A stretch of 64,000 bases of DNA from Dactylorhiza incarnata (taxonomy: Eukaryota; Streptophyta; Magnoliopsida; Asparagales; Orchidaceae): contig JAWHQI010000201.1 of the NCBI GenBank assembly GCA_033032865.1, positions 2,233,501-2,297,500 on the forward strand. The letters run 5' to 3'. Position numbers and translations under genes: made by a program. The notes under the pieces are model-generated. The model made no database searches, was not told where the DNA came from, and saw nothing but the letters and a program-made list of their open reading frames with translations. The number at the start of each line of letters is the position of its first letter. Positions within the stretch are counted from its first letter, which is position 1. Positions 1 to 10,311 of the stretch are shown here, in pieces.

Positions 1-721
1 GTTGTGGCATTCTTTGTTTTATTGAATGCCTCGGGTTCAGAGCCTTAGCGGCTAGTGGTGTAGCCAGGAGTCTTCGGGAGTTTTAGTTGCTGTTTTACCC
101 CGCTGCTGCGAGGTAGTTGTTGTTAGTTTTCTTCTTGTATTCAGACATGCTAGTTTGGAGCCAACGGGTTAGTGTCAGGTTGTTGACGCCCGTTGTGACC
201 TTTTGATACTTTATAGCTTACTTGCCAGTTAAATGCCACTACTTTTAGATCTTGTGTATCTTGCTCTCTGGAATGATTTATGTCTAGGTGCATTATAGTT
301 ATAAAATGACTTTTCTTTCATCCTCATTGCATTCCTTTTAACTGAAATCCTTATCTTTAAAAGTCGCCTAAAGATATTTTCTATACTTATACTACGCCTA
401 GATGTGTGCATATCATTTACTTTATGTCCTGTCATCACGTAAATTTAGGACCTTAAGTGAACTAAATCAAGTACTTTCCGCTGCAATTACATATATTTTC
501 TTGTTGGACTAGTTGATCCACGAACTGAGAGACACAGTTCTTGCTTCAAACCACAATAAATGATTTCAAATGACGAATTATCATGTAATCATATTTAATT
601 TGAATAAGTAATAGGTTCCCGCCTGAGCGTCTGCAGTTGTCTCCTGCATGACGTGACATCATGACGCGTATTTTCTCTTACTCTGATATTCCTAAATTCG
701 GAGAAAATGCGGGTTGTGACA
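1..721 (+). repeat. Element A 5' LTR, 3' part only
   Basis: Near-identical to about 8364-9084. It ends in the same TTGTGACA terminus, followed by the primer-binding site. About 2.2 kb of the LTR lies outside the window. Confidence 0.9.
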
Positions 722-723
722 GT

Positions 724-735
724 TGGTATCAGAGC
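724..735 (+). other. Primer-binding site of element A, tRNA-iMet type
   Basis: TGGTATCAGAGC lies two bases after the LTR end. It is complementary to the 3' end of plant initiator tRNA-Met, the usual primer of chromoviruses and many copia elements. Confidence 0.92.
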
Positions 736-884
736 GAGGTTGTTCGACAAGTCGGTCGGGCAACAAATTCTGATATAGTAGTTGTTTTGGTTTCAATGCA
801 TACACACACCGATGTGTCATCAGTACGTCTTGGCCGAAGCATGAACACTACACTCATAACATGATAAGAAGCATACGGGGCATA

Positions 885-1047
885 TTATGTAGTATGGGAT
901 GCATAATATGTGTCTGTATATGGATCCACCATAGGTGGCAACATGTGACGATTATGTAGTATGGGATGCATAACCATCATCACATGGATGCCCATTAGAA
1001 TGTTTTCTTTTTGTTACATGCGATATTATGTAGTATGAGATGCATAA
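885..1047 (+). repeat. Three 22-bp hairpin-forming repeats in the element A leader
   Basis: The same 22-base sequence occurs at 885-906, 952-973 and 1026-1047 (last copy one base different) in the untranslated leader 736-1401. Copies 1 and 3 have inverted ends (CATATTATG ... CATAATATG in copy 1) around a 12-base loop. A role in packaging or dimerisation is conjecture. The rest of the leader shows no coding sequence I recognise. Confidence 0.7.
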
Positions 1048-1401
1048 TATTTCATGTGTTTGCTGCTCATAACATGCATTAAGGCCTTTATTAGAATGCA
1101 TAGCACAACATACATTACATAGCATTGCATAAGCACACGTGTGAAGTTAAAGACTTATATGATGACACACGTACACCCAAGATTTTGAAACGAACAGAAA
1201 ATTCATGCATTCATGATCTTTGCATATGAGTCAAAAGGGATGATGTAGTATCATTCCCCCAAATTTATCATAGCATCATGAAAATATCCCAGAGAAAGGT
1301 AGTGGAAATGACAAGTATCTATACATGTATGTTCGGGACCAAGTAGTGTAGTTCTAGTGTAAGGTTAAGTTTTAATTATAGGTTTATGCGTATTAACCGA
1401 G

Positions 1402-2634
1402 ATGGTGCGTAAGCGAGTTGCGACTAGATCAACTCCTAAGTCGGAGGGTGAGTCATCCGGAGCGCAGAGTGAAGCTTTGATCGAGAGTCTGCGCCAGAGT
1501 AATGAAGCTCTGACTAGGCAGATGGTTGCGATGCAATCACAAGTTGAGGCGTTGTTGTCTGCCGGTGCTAGGCAGCAATCCGTAGTGCAGGCCCCTGTAG
1601 TAGGACAGACAGTACCTACTCCTCCTGCTCCCTTGGTACCCCCAGTAGCGATACCTCCGGAAATGAACTTCATTTCGCATTTTCAAAGGTTGGGTCCTCC
1701 ATCGTATGACAGACGAGCTGATTTCGTGGCCTTAGACAATTGGCTTATAGCCATTGAAGAGATGTTCTCATATTCAGGAATCACCATGGATCAGAATGTG
1801 ATGGTCGCCACGTACCAGCTTAAGGGTCTCGCAATGAGCTGGTGGTTGAAGGAGAAGGAAGGCCTTTCCGAAGGATGTTCGTGGGAAACCTTCAAAGGGA
1901 TGTTGCTAAGAAAGTTTCTGCCATCGGTAGAGCAAGACTTATTGATGAATGATTTCCTGCATCTGAAGCAGAGGCAACTCTTGGTGAGCGAGTATGAAAT
2001 AGAGTTTTGCAAGATGAGCAGGTTTGCTCCGGTCCTGGTAGCCTCGGAAGAAGGAAGCGTGAAGAGATTTCTGGGTTGTCTCCGCAGTGACATCTAGCAG
2101 CTGGCCAGCGCGTACAGGTCGGAGAAGTACACCGAGGTAGTTGAGGCAGCGCTGAAGGTTGAGGCAATCGATAATGCCAAGAACCGAGGATCAATGATGA
2201 AGAAGGGAAAGAGAAAGGCTGGAGAAGAAGGAAATTCTGGTGCGCCTGCCTCGGTCTTGAAGAAAGGAGGTGGCGAGGTCTGCAATTTTTATGGCTGCTC
2301 TGGCCATCCGTTTGAAAAGTGTTTCAAGAGGAGAGGAGTTCAGAAGCAGCAACGAGTGCTGGCAATCCAGGGTGCTCCGAAGGGTGAGGTGCTTTGCCAG
2401 TTATGCAAGAAGAAGGGGCACAATGTGGCCCAGTGTTGGACCAAAGATAAAGTCTGCTTCCAGTGCGGGCAGAAGGGGCACATGAAGTTTCAATGCCCAC
2501 GAGTTCAACCCCCATTGCAGCCAGTTCTGCTTCGAGCCTTGCCGCCGCCGCAGCATTAGGATAAAGGAAGAGGAAAGCTGAATGTGTTAACCCAGGAGAA
2601 AGCACAGTCTTCGACCCAAGTGATCGCATGTTAG
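1402..2634 (+). pseudogene. gag: Element A gag (capsid/nucleocapsid), two premature stops
   Basis: Gag builds the cytoplasmic virus-like particle and binds genomic RNA. The start is ATG 1402. An N-terminal arm rich in S, Q and P is followed by a retrotransposon-gag capsid core (W-rich motif around 1735-1860). Three zinc-knuckle positions follow at about residues 294, 332 and 352. The second (CQLCKKKGHNVAQC) and third (CFQCGQKGHMKFQC) are perfect CX2CX4HX4C. In the first, the second Cys is Tyr. In-frame stops lie at 2095-2097 and 2557-2559 (CAT TAG, likely from CAG). Beyond the second stop the frame stays gag-like to a TAG at 2632-2634. That last stop lies just inside a predicted intron, so it is probably the natural Gag terminator. 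Confidence 0.85.
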
Positions 2635-2714
2635 ACCTTAAGCCAGCTGTTAAGTCTTGATTCCTTTTAGTTTCGCTGTATTAGACTCGTTTTGTTTTTT
2701 TTTCGCGCTTATAG
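2630..2714 (+). other. Predicted gag-protease intron of element A (85 bp, phase 1)
   Basis: The gag frame (frame 1) ends just inside this segment and protease resumes in frame 2 right after it. The segment begins GTTAGA and ends in a T-rich tract plus CGCTTATAG. Removing it joins the codons in frame. The last exon base is now T; a G would give the expected VIAGRFKV join. Element G has the same arrangement and M keeps the acceptor side. Splicing is inferred, with no transcript evidence. Confidence 0.6.
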
Positions 2715-5700
2715 GGAGATTTAAGGTAAATAATCATTGGGCGTGTGTTCTGTTCGATTCAGGTGCTACCCATTCGTTCGTAGCAAGGGCTTTCGTCGAG
2801 CATCACCGTTTGACCCCTGAGTTGGGCAATGATTCATTCCTCGTTAAGTTCCCTTCTAGTGATTTAATATCCTCGAACCAGTGCGTCCAAAGTTGCCCCG
2901 TTCTCTTAGGAGATTTCTTGGCTATTGCTGATCTCAAGGTGTTGGACCTAGAAGACCTTGACGTGATATTGGGTATGGACTGGTTGTCCAGTTATGGTGC
3001 TGTCATCCGATACAAGGAAAAGCGTTTGGACTTTGTGATAGACAATGGTCATCCCATGAGCATTTTTGGATCTCCGTGCCAGAGTTCCCTGATAATTTCT
3101 GCGATATGTGTTCAGAAATGGTTAAATTCTGGTTACTTGGCTTACCTTGTTTCGGTGTTAGAAACTATTAGTGGTTCGCCATGTATTGAAGGCATTCCGG
3201 TGGTGCGAGAGTTTCCTGATGTCTTTCCTGTCAGTCTTCTTGGTATCCCGCCTGATAGAGATGTGGAGTTCGTTATTGATCTTGAGCCCGGTACTCGTCC
3301 TATCGCTAAGGCACCGTACCGTATGGCCCCGCGTGAGCTAGAAGAGTTGCGAACTCAGTTAGATGAGTTGTTGCATTGTGGATTCATTAGGCCATGTTCT
3401 TTGCCCTGGGGCGCTCCAGTTTTGTTCGTGAAAAAGAAGGATGGTTCTTTGAGGTTGTGCATAGATTATGGAGAATTAAACAAAGTGACCATCAAGAACA
3501 GGTATCCGTTGCTGAGGATAGATGATCTGTTTGATCAGTTGTGTGGTAGCACGGTGTTTTCGAAGATTGACATTCGATCAGGCTACCATCAGTTGAGGAT
3601 CCGTGAGTCGGACGTTCCCCGGACTGCCTTTCGTTCCCGTTATGGCCATTTTGAGTTTCTGGTTATGTCTTTTGGTTTGACGAATGCACCCTCTACATTT
3701 ATGGACATGATGAACCGCGTGTTCAAGGATTTTTTGGATCATTTTGTAGTGGTATTCATCGATGATGTGTTGGTGTATTCCAGAAGTGCTGAGGAGCATG
3801 CTACGCATTTGCGCTTAGTATTGTCTACTCTTAGAGAGCATAAGTTGTATGCAAATCTGAGCAAGTGTGAGTTTTGGCTTCCTCAGGTATCCTTTCTGGT
3901 CCATTGTGGTGAACTAGGACGGAATTACTGTAGCCCAGCTAAGATTTCTGTTGTGTTAGATTGGAAGACGCCTTCAAAGCCTAAGGAGATAAGGAGTTTC
4001 TTAGGGTTGGCTGGGTACTACATGAGATTTGTTCAAGGGTTCTCAGTGCTGTCAGCACCTTTAACTAAGCTTAGCCAGAAGAATACCGCTTTTGTTTGGA
4101 GCGGTAAGTGCGAAGAAGCCTTTCAGGAATTAAAGAGGCATTTGTGCAGTGCTCCCGTGTTGGCCTTGCCGATCGAAGGAATAGAGTATGCTATTTATGT
4201 GGACGCATCTCACATTAGTCTAGGGTGTGTTTTGATGCAAGAAGGAAAAGTGATTGCTTATGGGTCTAGACAATTGAAAGTTCATGAAAAGAATTACCCT
4301 ACGCATAACTTAGAATTTGCTGCAGTGATTTATGCGTTAAAGCTTTGGAGACATCTGTTATATGGAGTGTCATGCAAGATTTTCACGGATCACAAGAGTC
4401 TGAAGTATGTCTTTACGCAGAAAGAGCTGAATTTGCGCCAGCGCAGGTGGTTGGAGTATGTGGCGGACTATGAAGTTGATATCCTGTATCATCCGGGTAA
4501 GGCTAATGTAGTGGACGATGCCCTGAGTAGAAGGACCGCGCAAATCTTCAATCTCTCTCTGTGCAGTCCTTAGTGGAGGAGTTTATGCTAATGGATATCT
4601 CAGTCGGTAGTAGTACCGCACCTTCGAGTCCTGAAGCTGAAGAGCCTTCTTGGATTACCCTTACGAAACTGAAGCAGAAGGAAGATCCTGACTTGCAGCA
4701 TCTCCGGATTAGGACCGAGAAAGGAGAATTACCAGATTTTTCGATCGATGATAAAAAAATACTTTGAAGTACCGAGGTAGGTATTGCATTCCCGCATCGG
4801 AAGATATTCGAGCAAACATCTGTAGTGAAGCGCATGACTCAAGTGTTTCATATCATCCCGGTTCCACAAAAATATACAAAGACCTGAAGCAGATTGTGTG
4901 GTGGTCAGGTATGAATAGCGATATAACTAAGTATGTTTCAGAATGTTTAACTTGTCAGCGTGTAAAGGAGGATCATAAGAGGCCTAGAGGTATGTTGAAC
5001 CCGTTGGATGTTCCAAACTAGAAGTGGGAGAGTATTTCGATGGATTTCATTACCGGTTTGCCGAGATCTCCTGGAGGGCACGATTCAGTATGGGTCATAG
5101 TTGACAGATTGACAATGTGTGCTCACTTTGTGCCCTTTAAGACCGACTATTCTATGGAGAAGATAACAGAGCTCTATTTGAATTAAGTTATCAGATTGCA
5201 CAGTGTGCCCGTGAGCATTGTGTCGGATCGGGATTCCAGATATATGTCTCGCTTCTGGAGGAGTTTGCAGGGAGCTTTGGGAACTGACCATAGATACTCT
5301 ACCACTTACCATCCCCAGACTTATGGTCAGACATAAAGAGTAAATCAAATTTTAGAAGATATGACCGGGTCCTAGATTTTGGATCATGGAGGAGCGTGGG
5401 ACAAGCATCTTGGATTGATGGAATTTGCCTACAATAACAGTTATCAGGAAAGCTTGCAAATGGCCCCCTTTGAGGCTCTGTATGGGAGGCGTTGCCGAAC
5501 TCCCTTGTTTTGGGCCGAGGTTGGTGAGAAACCGTTATTAGGCCTAGAGGCTTTGGAAAAGATGAGCGGTGTCGTGACTCATATCCGCGAGAAGCTTCGT
5601 ATTGCTCAGGAGCGGTATGAGAAGTATGCGAATCGGAGAAGGGTGGATCTAGAGTTTGTCGTCGAAGACTTAGTGTTCTTGAAAGTTTCTCTGATGCCGG

Positions 5701-6077
5701 GCGTTAAGAGATTTGGAAGGAACCACAAGTTGGATCCCCTGTATGTGGGACCTTTCCAGATTGTTGAGCGCATCGGAGCGTCAGCTTATAGATTGGATTT
5801 GCATGCTTACTTCCATAATGTTCACGAAGTGTTTCATGTGAGCCAACTGAGGAAGTGTTTGCGTAGTAGTCAGCCTGTTCTTGATTTGATGCCCATTTTG
5901 CAGCCCAATCTTTCGTATGTTGAAGAGCATGTCTGAATCTTGGAGACTCAGGAGCGTGTGTTGCGGAGGAAGACGATCCCGATGGTTAAGGTTCTTTGGA
6001 AGAATCACGGTGTCGAAAGCGCAACATGGGTGCTGGAGTCTGCCATGAGAGAGACTCATCCTTGCCTCTTCTCTTAG
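2715..6077 (+). pseudogene. pol: Element A pol: protease, reverse transcriptase, RNase H, integrase
   Basis: The polyprotein matures Gag, copies RNA to cDNA and inserts it. The aspartic protease motif FDSGATHSF is at about 2753. RT spans roughly 3280-3900 with catalytic FIDD at 3755-3766. RNase H follows (YVDAS near 4196). Integrase has an H/H/C/C zinc region at about 4830-4970 and a core from SMDF near 5038. The tail (VKVLW...ATWVLES) resembles the chromodomain-like end of Tekay-type elements. The frame changes near 4550 and again near 4755, in an A-run. In-frame stops lie at 5019, 5184, 5334, 5373 and 5934. The last restores to Arg if CGA became TGA. The copy cannot make a functional polyprotein. 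Confidence 0.88.
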
Positions 6078-6171
6078 ATTTCGGGTAAATCCCCTGCCAG
6101 GTAACCTTTGGATTTGATTCTGTATCTTTCTTTATCTTTGGATTTTAAGTTTTAGGATGAAACTTCTTTTT

Positions 6172-6183
6172 AGGGGGAGTGAC
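6172..6183 (+). other. Polypurine tract of element A
   Basis: AGGGGGAGTGAC directly abuts the 3' LTR start TGTAACGCCCC, where plus-strand DNA synthesis would be primed. Confidence 0.8.
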
Positions 6184-6561
6184 TGTAACGCCCCTGATTT
6201 TCGTTAATTATTTACGTGGCCGCTATGAAGTAATTTTGGCATAAGAGCATTACGTCAGCTCGTCAGGTTTAGTTTTGGGCCTTAGCTTAGTTAAAGTATG
6301 TAATTTAGATCGAGCGTGCAAAATTTTGCGACGTTTCGAGTTAAAGGAAATATTTTGGGTGGTTATCAAGATTTTAGCTTCGGGAAGCTTTATCCAAAGT
6401 TTGGCTCGTCGGAATTGAATTCTGACTTCGCCGTTGGATTCATAGCGCCGATTTTTAGTTTAGGAGCGATTTTCATGAAAATCCGAGGTGTTTTGGTCGC
6501 CCTCGCAGTTTAAGTAAAAGGGGAGAATTATTTAATTAATTAAATATTAAATTAGGGTTTA

Positions 6562-6569
6562 TATAAATA
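6562..6569 (+). promoter_or_regulatory. Possible TATA box in element A LTR
   Basis: TATAAATA lies about 380 bases into the LTR, followed by a pyrimidine-rich stretch. It is the best core-promoter candidate in this LTR. Both repeat fields lie downstream of it, unlike in most other families here. Confidence 0.4.
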
Positions 6570-7165
6570 CCTAAAATTCTCTCCCTATACTTCTTCTTCC
6601 TTCGTCGATCCACACCAGCCGCCAAGCGAAATAGCAAGAGCGGAGTGTCGTGGAGCTTCCGGCCGGCAATTCGAAGGTTGTAGTAGTCGGAATCATGTTT
6701 GGAGAGTGGATTCGGAAAGCTCTCGGCGAGATCTTCGCTCTAGTGGTAAGCTTTTCCCGTTTCGTGGAATTTTTGGAGTTAAGGTAGTGATCTAACTCCT
6801 CCTTTTTGATCCGAAAAGTTTCAGGTTGTTATGCTTGAGTTAGTTCTTAACCGATCCATAGCTTTGGAGCGGAGAACTTCGAGCTTGCAAGGTTTAAGGC
6901 AAGTGGCTATTTTACGCCTTCCTTCTTATTTGTTGAAGCACTCTTCTTTTCCTTGGTTATGAGTTATGGCTGTGTTTTTAGCTTGTACCTTGAGCGCATG
7001 TATGATAGTCAGTATATCTGGAGTTTTCACTAGACAACCTACGGTTGCCCTGGTTTCTTTTGCCTGCAGCCTTGGTTTCTTTTTGCCCGCAGCCTTGGAT
7101 TTCTCGGGAAATCATTTGCCCAGGATTCTTGTTTTATTTTCGTTCCTTCTTTTTGCTTCCTGAAG

Positions 7166-7352
7166 TTCGTCGATCGGCTCGTTCGACGAACGGCCTGGCG
7201 TTCGTCGAATGGCCTTGCGTTCGACGAACGGCCTTGCGTTCGTCGAATGATGCATTCGACGAACGACCTTGCGTTCGACGAACGGCCTTGCGTTCGACGA
7301 ACGGCCTTGCGTTCGTCGAACGGCGCGTTCGTCGAACGGCGCATTCGACGAA
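7166..7352 (+). repeat. TTCGACGAA/TTCGTCGAA palindromic array in element A LTR
   Basis: Ten copies of TTCG(A/T)CGAA occur in both orientations (each is the other's reverse complement). Most are followed by CGGCC or CGGCG, at roughly 15-20 base spacing. The 12-mer TTCGTCGAACGG also occurs inside copia element I. Confidence 0.88.
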
Positions 7353-7389
7353 TGGCCTGGCATTGATTCCTGCCATTTCTTTTTTTGAG

Positions 7390-7735
7390 AAACTTTACCC
7401 CTGCCTTGATTTCTCGAGAACAGCTTTACCCCTGCCTTGATTTCTCGAGAACAACTTTACCCCTGCCTTGATTTCTCGAGAATAGCTTTACCGCTGCCTT
7501 GATTTCTCGAGAATAGCCTTACCCCTGCCTTGATTTCTCGAGAACAACATTGTCCCTGCCTTTAATTTCTCGAGAAGCAGCTTGATCCCTGCATCTAATT
7601 TCTCGAGAAATCATAGTCCCTGTTTGGGATTTCTCGAGAAGTGTTTGTCCTCGCCTTTGTTTTCCCTAGAACTTTATGACCTCACTCCTTGATTTCTCGA
7701 GAACTATGTTCTTATCCTTTAGATTCTCGAGAAAT
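7390..7735 (+). repeat. TTTCTCGAGAA array in element A LTR
   Basis: About ten degenerate units of roughly 34 bases read like CTTTACCCCTGCC plus TTGATTTCTCGAGAA. The core TTCTCGAGAA is a perfect 10-base palindrome. Units decay toward the right end. Confidence 0.85.
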
Positions 7736-7985
7736 TCCCTCTACTTCTTAGTACTTGAGTTATGCCTCCGATTACTTTTCCTCTTTGAAATCTCGTAGCC
7801 GTTGTGGTTAAATAACTTATGGGTCTCTTATGAATCGTCTTATGCAATGTTTGCCTTGTTATGACCCTATCTCTTAGGGTATCCTGGTGATTGTTTTTCT
7901 CGGGCTTTGTCCCGTGCCATAATTAAAGATATTATTTAATTTGAACCATTGCCTTTGTCCTTACACGGTGGGTCGTGTTTTTTTT

Positions 7986-8002
7986 GGGGGGGGGGGGGGG
8001 GG
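7986..8002 (+). repeat. Homopolymer of 17 G
   Basis: Eight T are followed by 17 G. The equivalent 5' LTR position is outside the window. The exact length is prone to sequencing error. Confidence 0.8.
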
Positions 8003-9084
8003 CAGTGGGGAATATTTGTAGCCTTGCACGGTGTTCATTTTAGTGGTGAACCGCAGGCTTGGCCTGTGGTCCCGTGGGCCGTGTTTGGGTGGTTGAGGAT
8101 AGAGAAACCTCCACCCGTTTTTGGCTTTGGGTGGCAGAGGATAAAGGACGCCCCCGCTTAATTTGAGCTGATCAGTCTCTTTAAATAAATTTAACAAGAT
8201 AAATGAAATTTACTTGTATCTCTATTTGGTATTTGGTGCACTTGGTGCATTGTTTAGTTCTGTGCTTGAAGCTTCCTTTCCTGTAAGTGTTGGGCTTGGG
8301 TTGGTACCGCTTATGCCTTGTTTTCTTTGTTTTTCTTTGTTTTTTGCCACTTGTAAGTTCCTTGCTGAGGCGTTCTTTGTTTTATTGAATGCCTCAGGTT
8401 CAGAGCCTTAGCGGCTAGTCGTGTAGCCCGGAGTCTTCGGGAGTTTTAGTTGCTGTTTCACCCCGTTGCTGCGAAGTAGTTGTTGTTAGTTTTCTTCTTG
8501 TGTTCAGACATGCTAGTTTGGAGCCAACGGGTTAGTGTCAGGTTGTTGACGCCCGTTGTGCCCTTTTGATACTTTATAGCTTACTTGCCATTTAAAGGCC
8601 ACTACTTTTAGATCTTGTGTATCTTGCTCTCTGGGAATGATTTATGTCTAGGTGCATTATAGTTATAAAATGGCTTTTCTTTCATCCTCATTGCATTCCT
8701 TTTAACTGAAATCCTTATCTTTAAAACTCGCCTAAAGAAATTTTCTATACTTATACTACGCCTAGATATGTGCATATCATTTACTTTATGTCCTGTCATC
8801 ACATGCATTTAGGACCTTAAGTGAACTAAATCAAGTACTTTCCGCTGCAATTACATATATTTTCTCAGTGGACTAGTTGATCCACGAACTGAGAGACACA
8901 GTTCTTACCCCAAACCCTAATAAATGATTTAAAATGATGACCTATCATGTAAACATATTTTGATTAATTAAGTAATAGGTTCCCGCCTGAGCGTCTGCAG
9001 CTATCTCCTGTAAGCATGGCATCATGACGCGTATTTTCTCTTACTCTGATATTCCTAAATTCGGAGAAAATGCGGGTTGTGACA

Positions 9085-9866
9085 ATGCTCTTCAATTAAA
9101 TTATTATTATTTGCCCAATTAGGGGTGACGGAGGAGGCAAACATCTCCTCCACTTGCTTACGTAGACATTCTACTTGTAATGCTAATTAGGGCGCGACCA
9201 TGGCACGTTCCAATGATAAGTATTCATGGCCATTTCCTCAAAAATCTCTTGAGTGGCCTCCAGGGTTTATTATTTAGAGTACTCGGGCGGCCACATCAAT
9301 CATCTACCTCGTTTGGAAATTTAAACCATTATAAAAAATTAATACTTGTTGTAAATCAGTAAGTGCCTGGTGAGGACACTACGCAAAAGTTCCTTGAAGC
9401 TCTCCCATGTATCGTAGAGAGTCTCCGAGTTGATTTGCATAAATGAAGCAATATCGGTGCGCAATTTAGCGGTCTTGGCTAGAGGAAAATATTTACTTAA
9501 GAATTTTTCTGCCATTTCGTCCCATGTAGTGATGGAACCTCTAAGAAGAGAGCGCAACCACTGCTTGGCCTTTGACCGCAATGAACAAGAGACTAGCCGC
9601 AATCAAATGGTGTCATCAGTGAAACTATTTATTTTAAAAGTATCGCAGACTTCAAGAATATTTCAGAGATGTGAATTTGGATCTTCGTCCGGCAGACCAT
9701 CAAAGTTACTGATTGTTACACCATTTGGATGATGCTAGACTTGATCTCAAAATTATTATTCACCATTGTAGGGCAGACAATACTGGGTTGTGTCCCTTCC
9801 ATGTTTGGCTGCACATAATAAGACATGGTCCGTTGCTGGGCCTCATTAAGATTTGACTCACCCATA
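9085..9866 (-). pseudogene. gag: Element B gag remnant (Athila type)
   Basis: On the minus strand, translation from about 9866 begins MGESNLNEAQQRTMSYY. It passes through a degenerate NNFEIK segment and reaches the core read at 9339-9602 (RSKAKQWLRS...ITTWDEMAEKFLSKYFP). This is the Athila/Tat capsid pattern (SLRDKAKAWL...TTWDxLxxKFLxKFFP). Three in-frame stops lie upstream of the core. Weak gag-like sequence (EEMAMNTYHW) continues to the edge of A. No zinc knuckle is visible. Confidence 0.75.
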
Positions 9867-10285
9867 ATTTCTATGTTAGTGTCTCTGATAGATTCTTCGA
9901 GAATTATTGGTAGTTCCTAATCACGAAAGTGGAGGTGTCATCGTAAGGTGCGCTCGATTTCGGGATCAAAATGAAAATCTGGATTATTCAAAGAATTTCC
10001 TCGGTTCATACACTGAAAAGGGGAAGAAAAAAAGGTATACGAAAATCATTATTTTATTTTATATTTTGATGAATTTTATTTTATTTTATGGCGATTTTAG
10101 ATTAGTCCTATACTTCCCAAGGTCTACCCGGTAAATGGCTTACAGTGGTACTAGGAGATATGCTGGGATGACATCCCAAACTTCCCTTTCCAAAAGAATA
10201 TTGTTGCACCTTACAGATTTTTAAAAAGAAAAAGAAAAGAAATGATAAAATTAATAGATATTTCTTTTTTTCAAAATATCAACAC

Positions 10286-10305
10286 AGTTCCCTGGCTGCA
10301 GCACC
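10286..10305 (-). other. Degenerate primer-binding site of element B, tRNA-Asp type
   Basis: On the minus strand, TGGTGCTGCAGCCAGGGAAC is a mutated form of the TGGCGCCGTTGCCGGGGA that pairs with plant tRNA-Asp and primes Athila elements. Intact versions occur in K and L. Confidence 0.65.
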
Positions 10306-10311
10306 AAAAGC

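Larger units (their letters stand above)
1..9084 (+). mobile_element. Element A: Ty3/gypsy chromovirus-like LTR retrotransposon (5' end outside window)
   Basis: The order is LTR end, initiator tRNA-Met primer site, gag, protease-RT-RNase H-integrase, polypurine tract and a complete 3' LTR. This is the Ty3/gypsy order, with integrase last. The integrase tail resembles the chromodomain-like end of Tekay/Del chromoviruses. The first 721 bases match the last part of the 3' LTR (about 8364-9084), so they are the end of the 5' LTR. Gag and pol carry several stops and frameshifts, so this copy is dead. The bases after the 3' LTR start ATGCT, but the matching left duplication lies outside the window. 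Element A is inserted into Athila-type gag sequence (element B). Confidence 0.9.
6184..9084 (+). repeat. Element A 3' LTR, complete (2901 bp)
   Basis: It runs from TGTAACGCCCC to TTGTGACA and its last about 720 bases match the window start. Its interior holds two short-repeat fields (7166-7352 and 7390-7735) and a run of 17 G (7986-8002). I see no convincing protein; the long ORFs through the repeat fields come from repeats lacking stops. Confidence 0.92.

Noticed and set aside
7039..7440. Long overlapping ORFs on both strands through the element A LTR (Arg/Ser/Asn-rich peptides)
   Set aside because: They are translations of the TTCGACGAA repeat, which lacks stops in several frames on both strands. 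No independent coding signal.
7390..7735. TTCTCGAGAA and TTCGACGAA as heat-shock elements, as in the heat-activated ONSEN element
   Set aside because: Heat-shock elements need TTC and GAA separated by two bases. Here the gap is four and three bases, so they do not fit the consensus.
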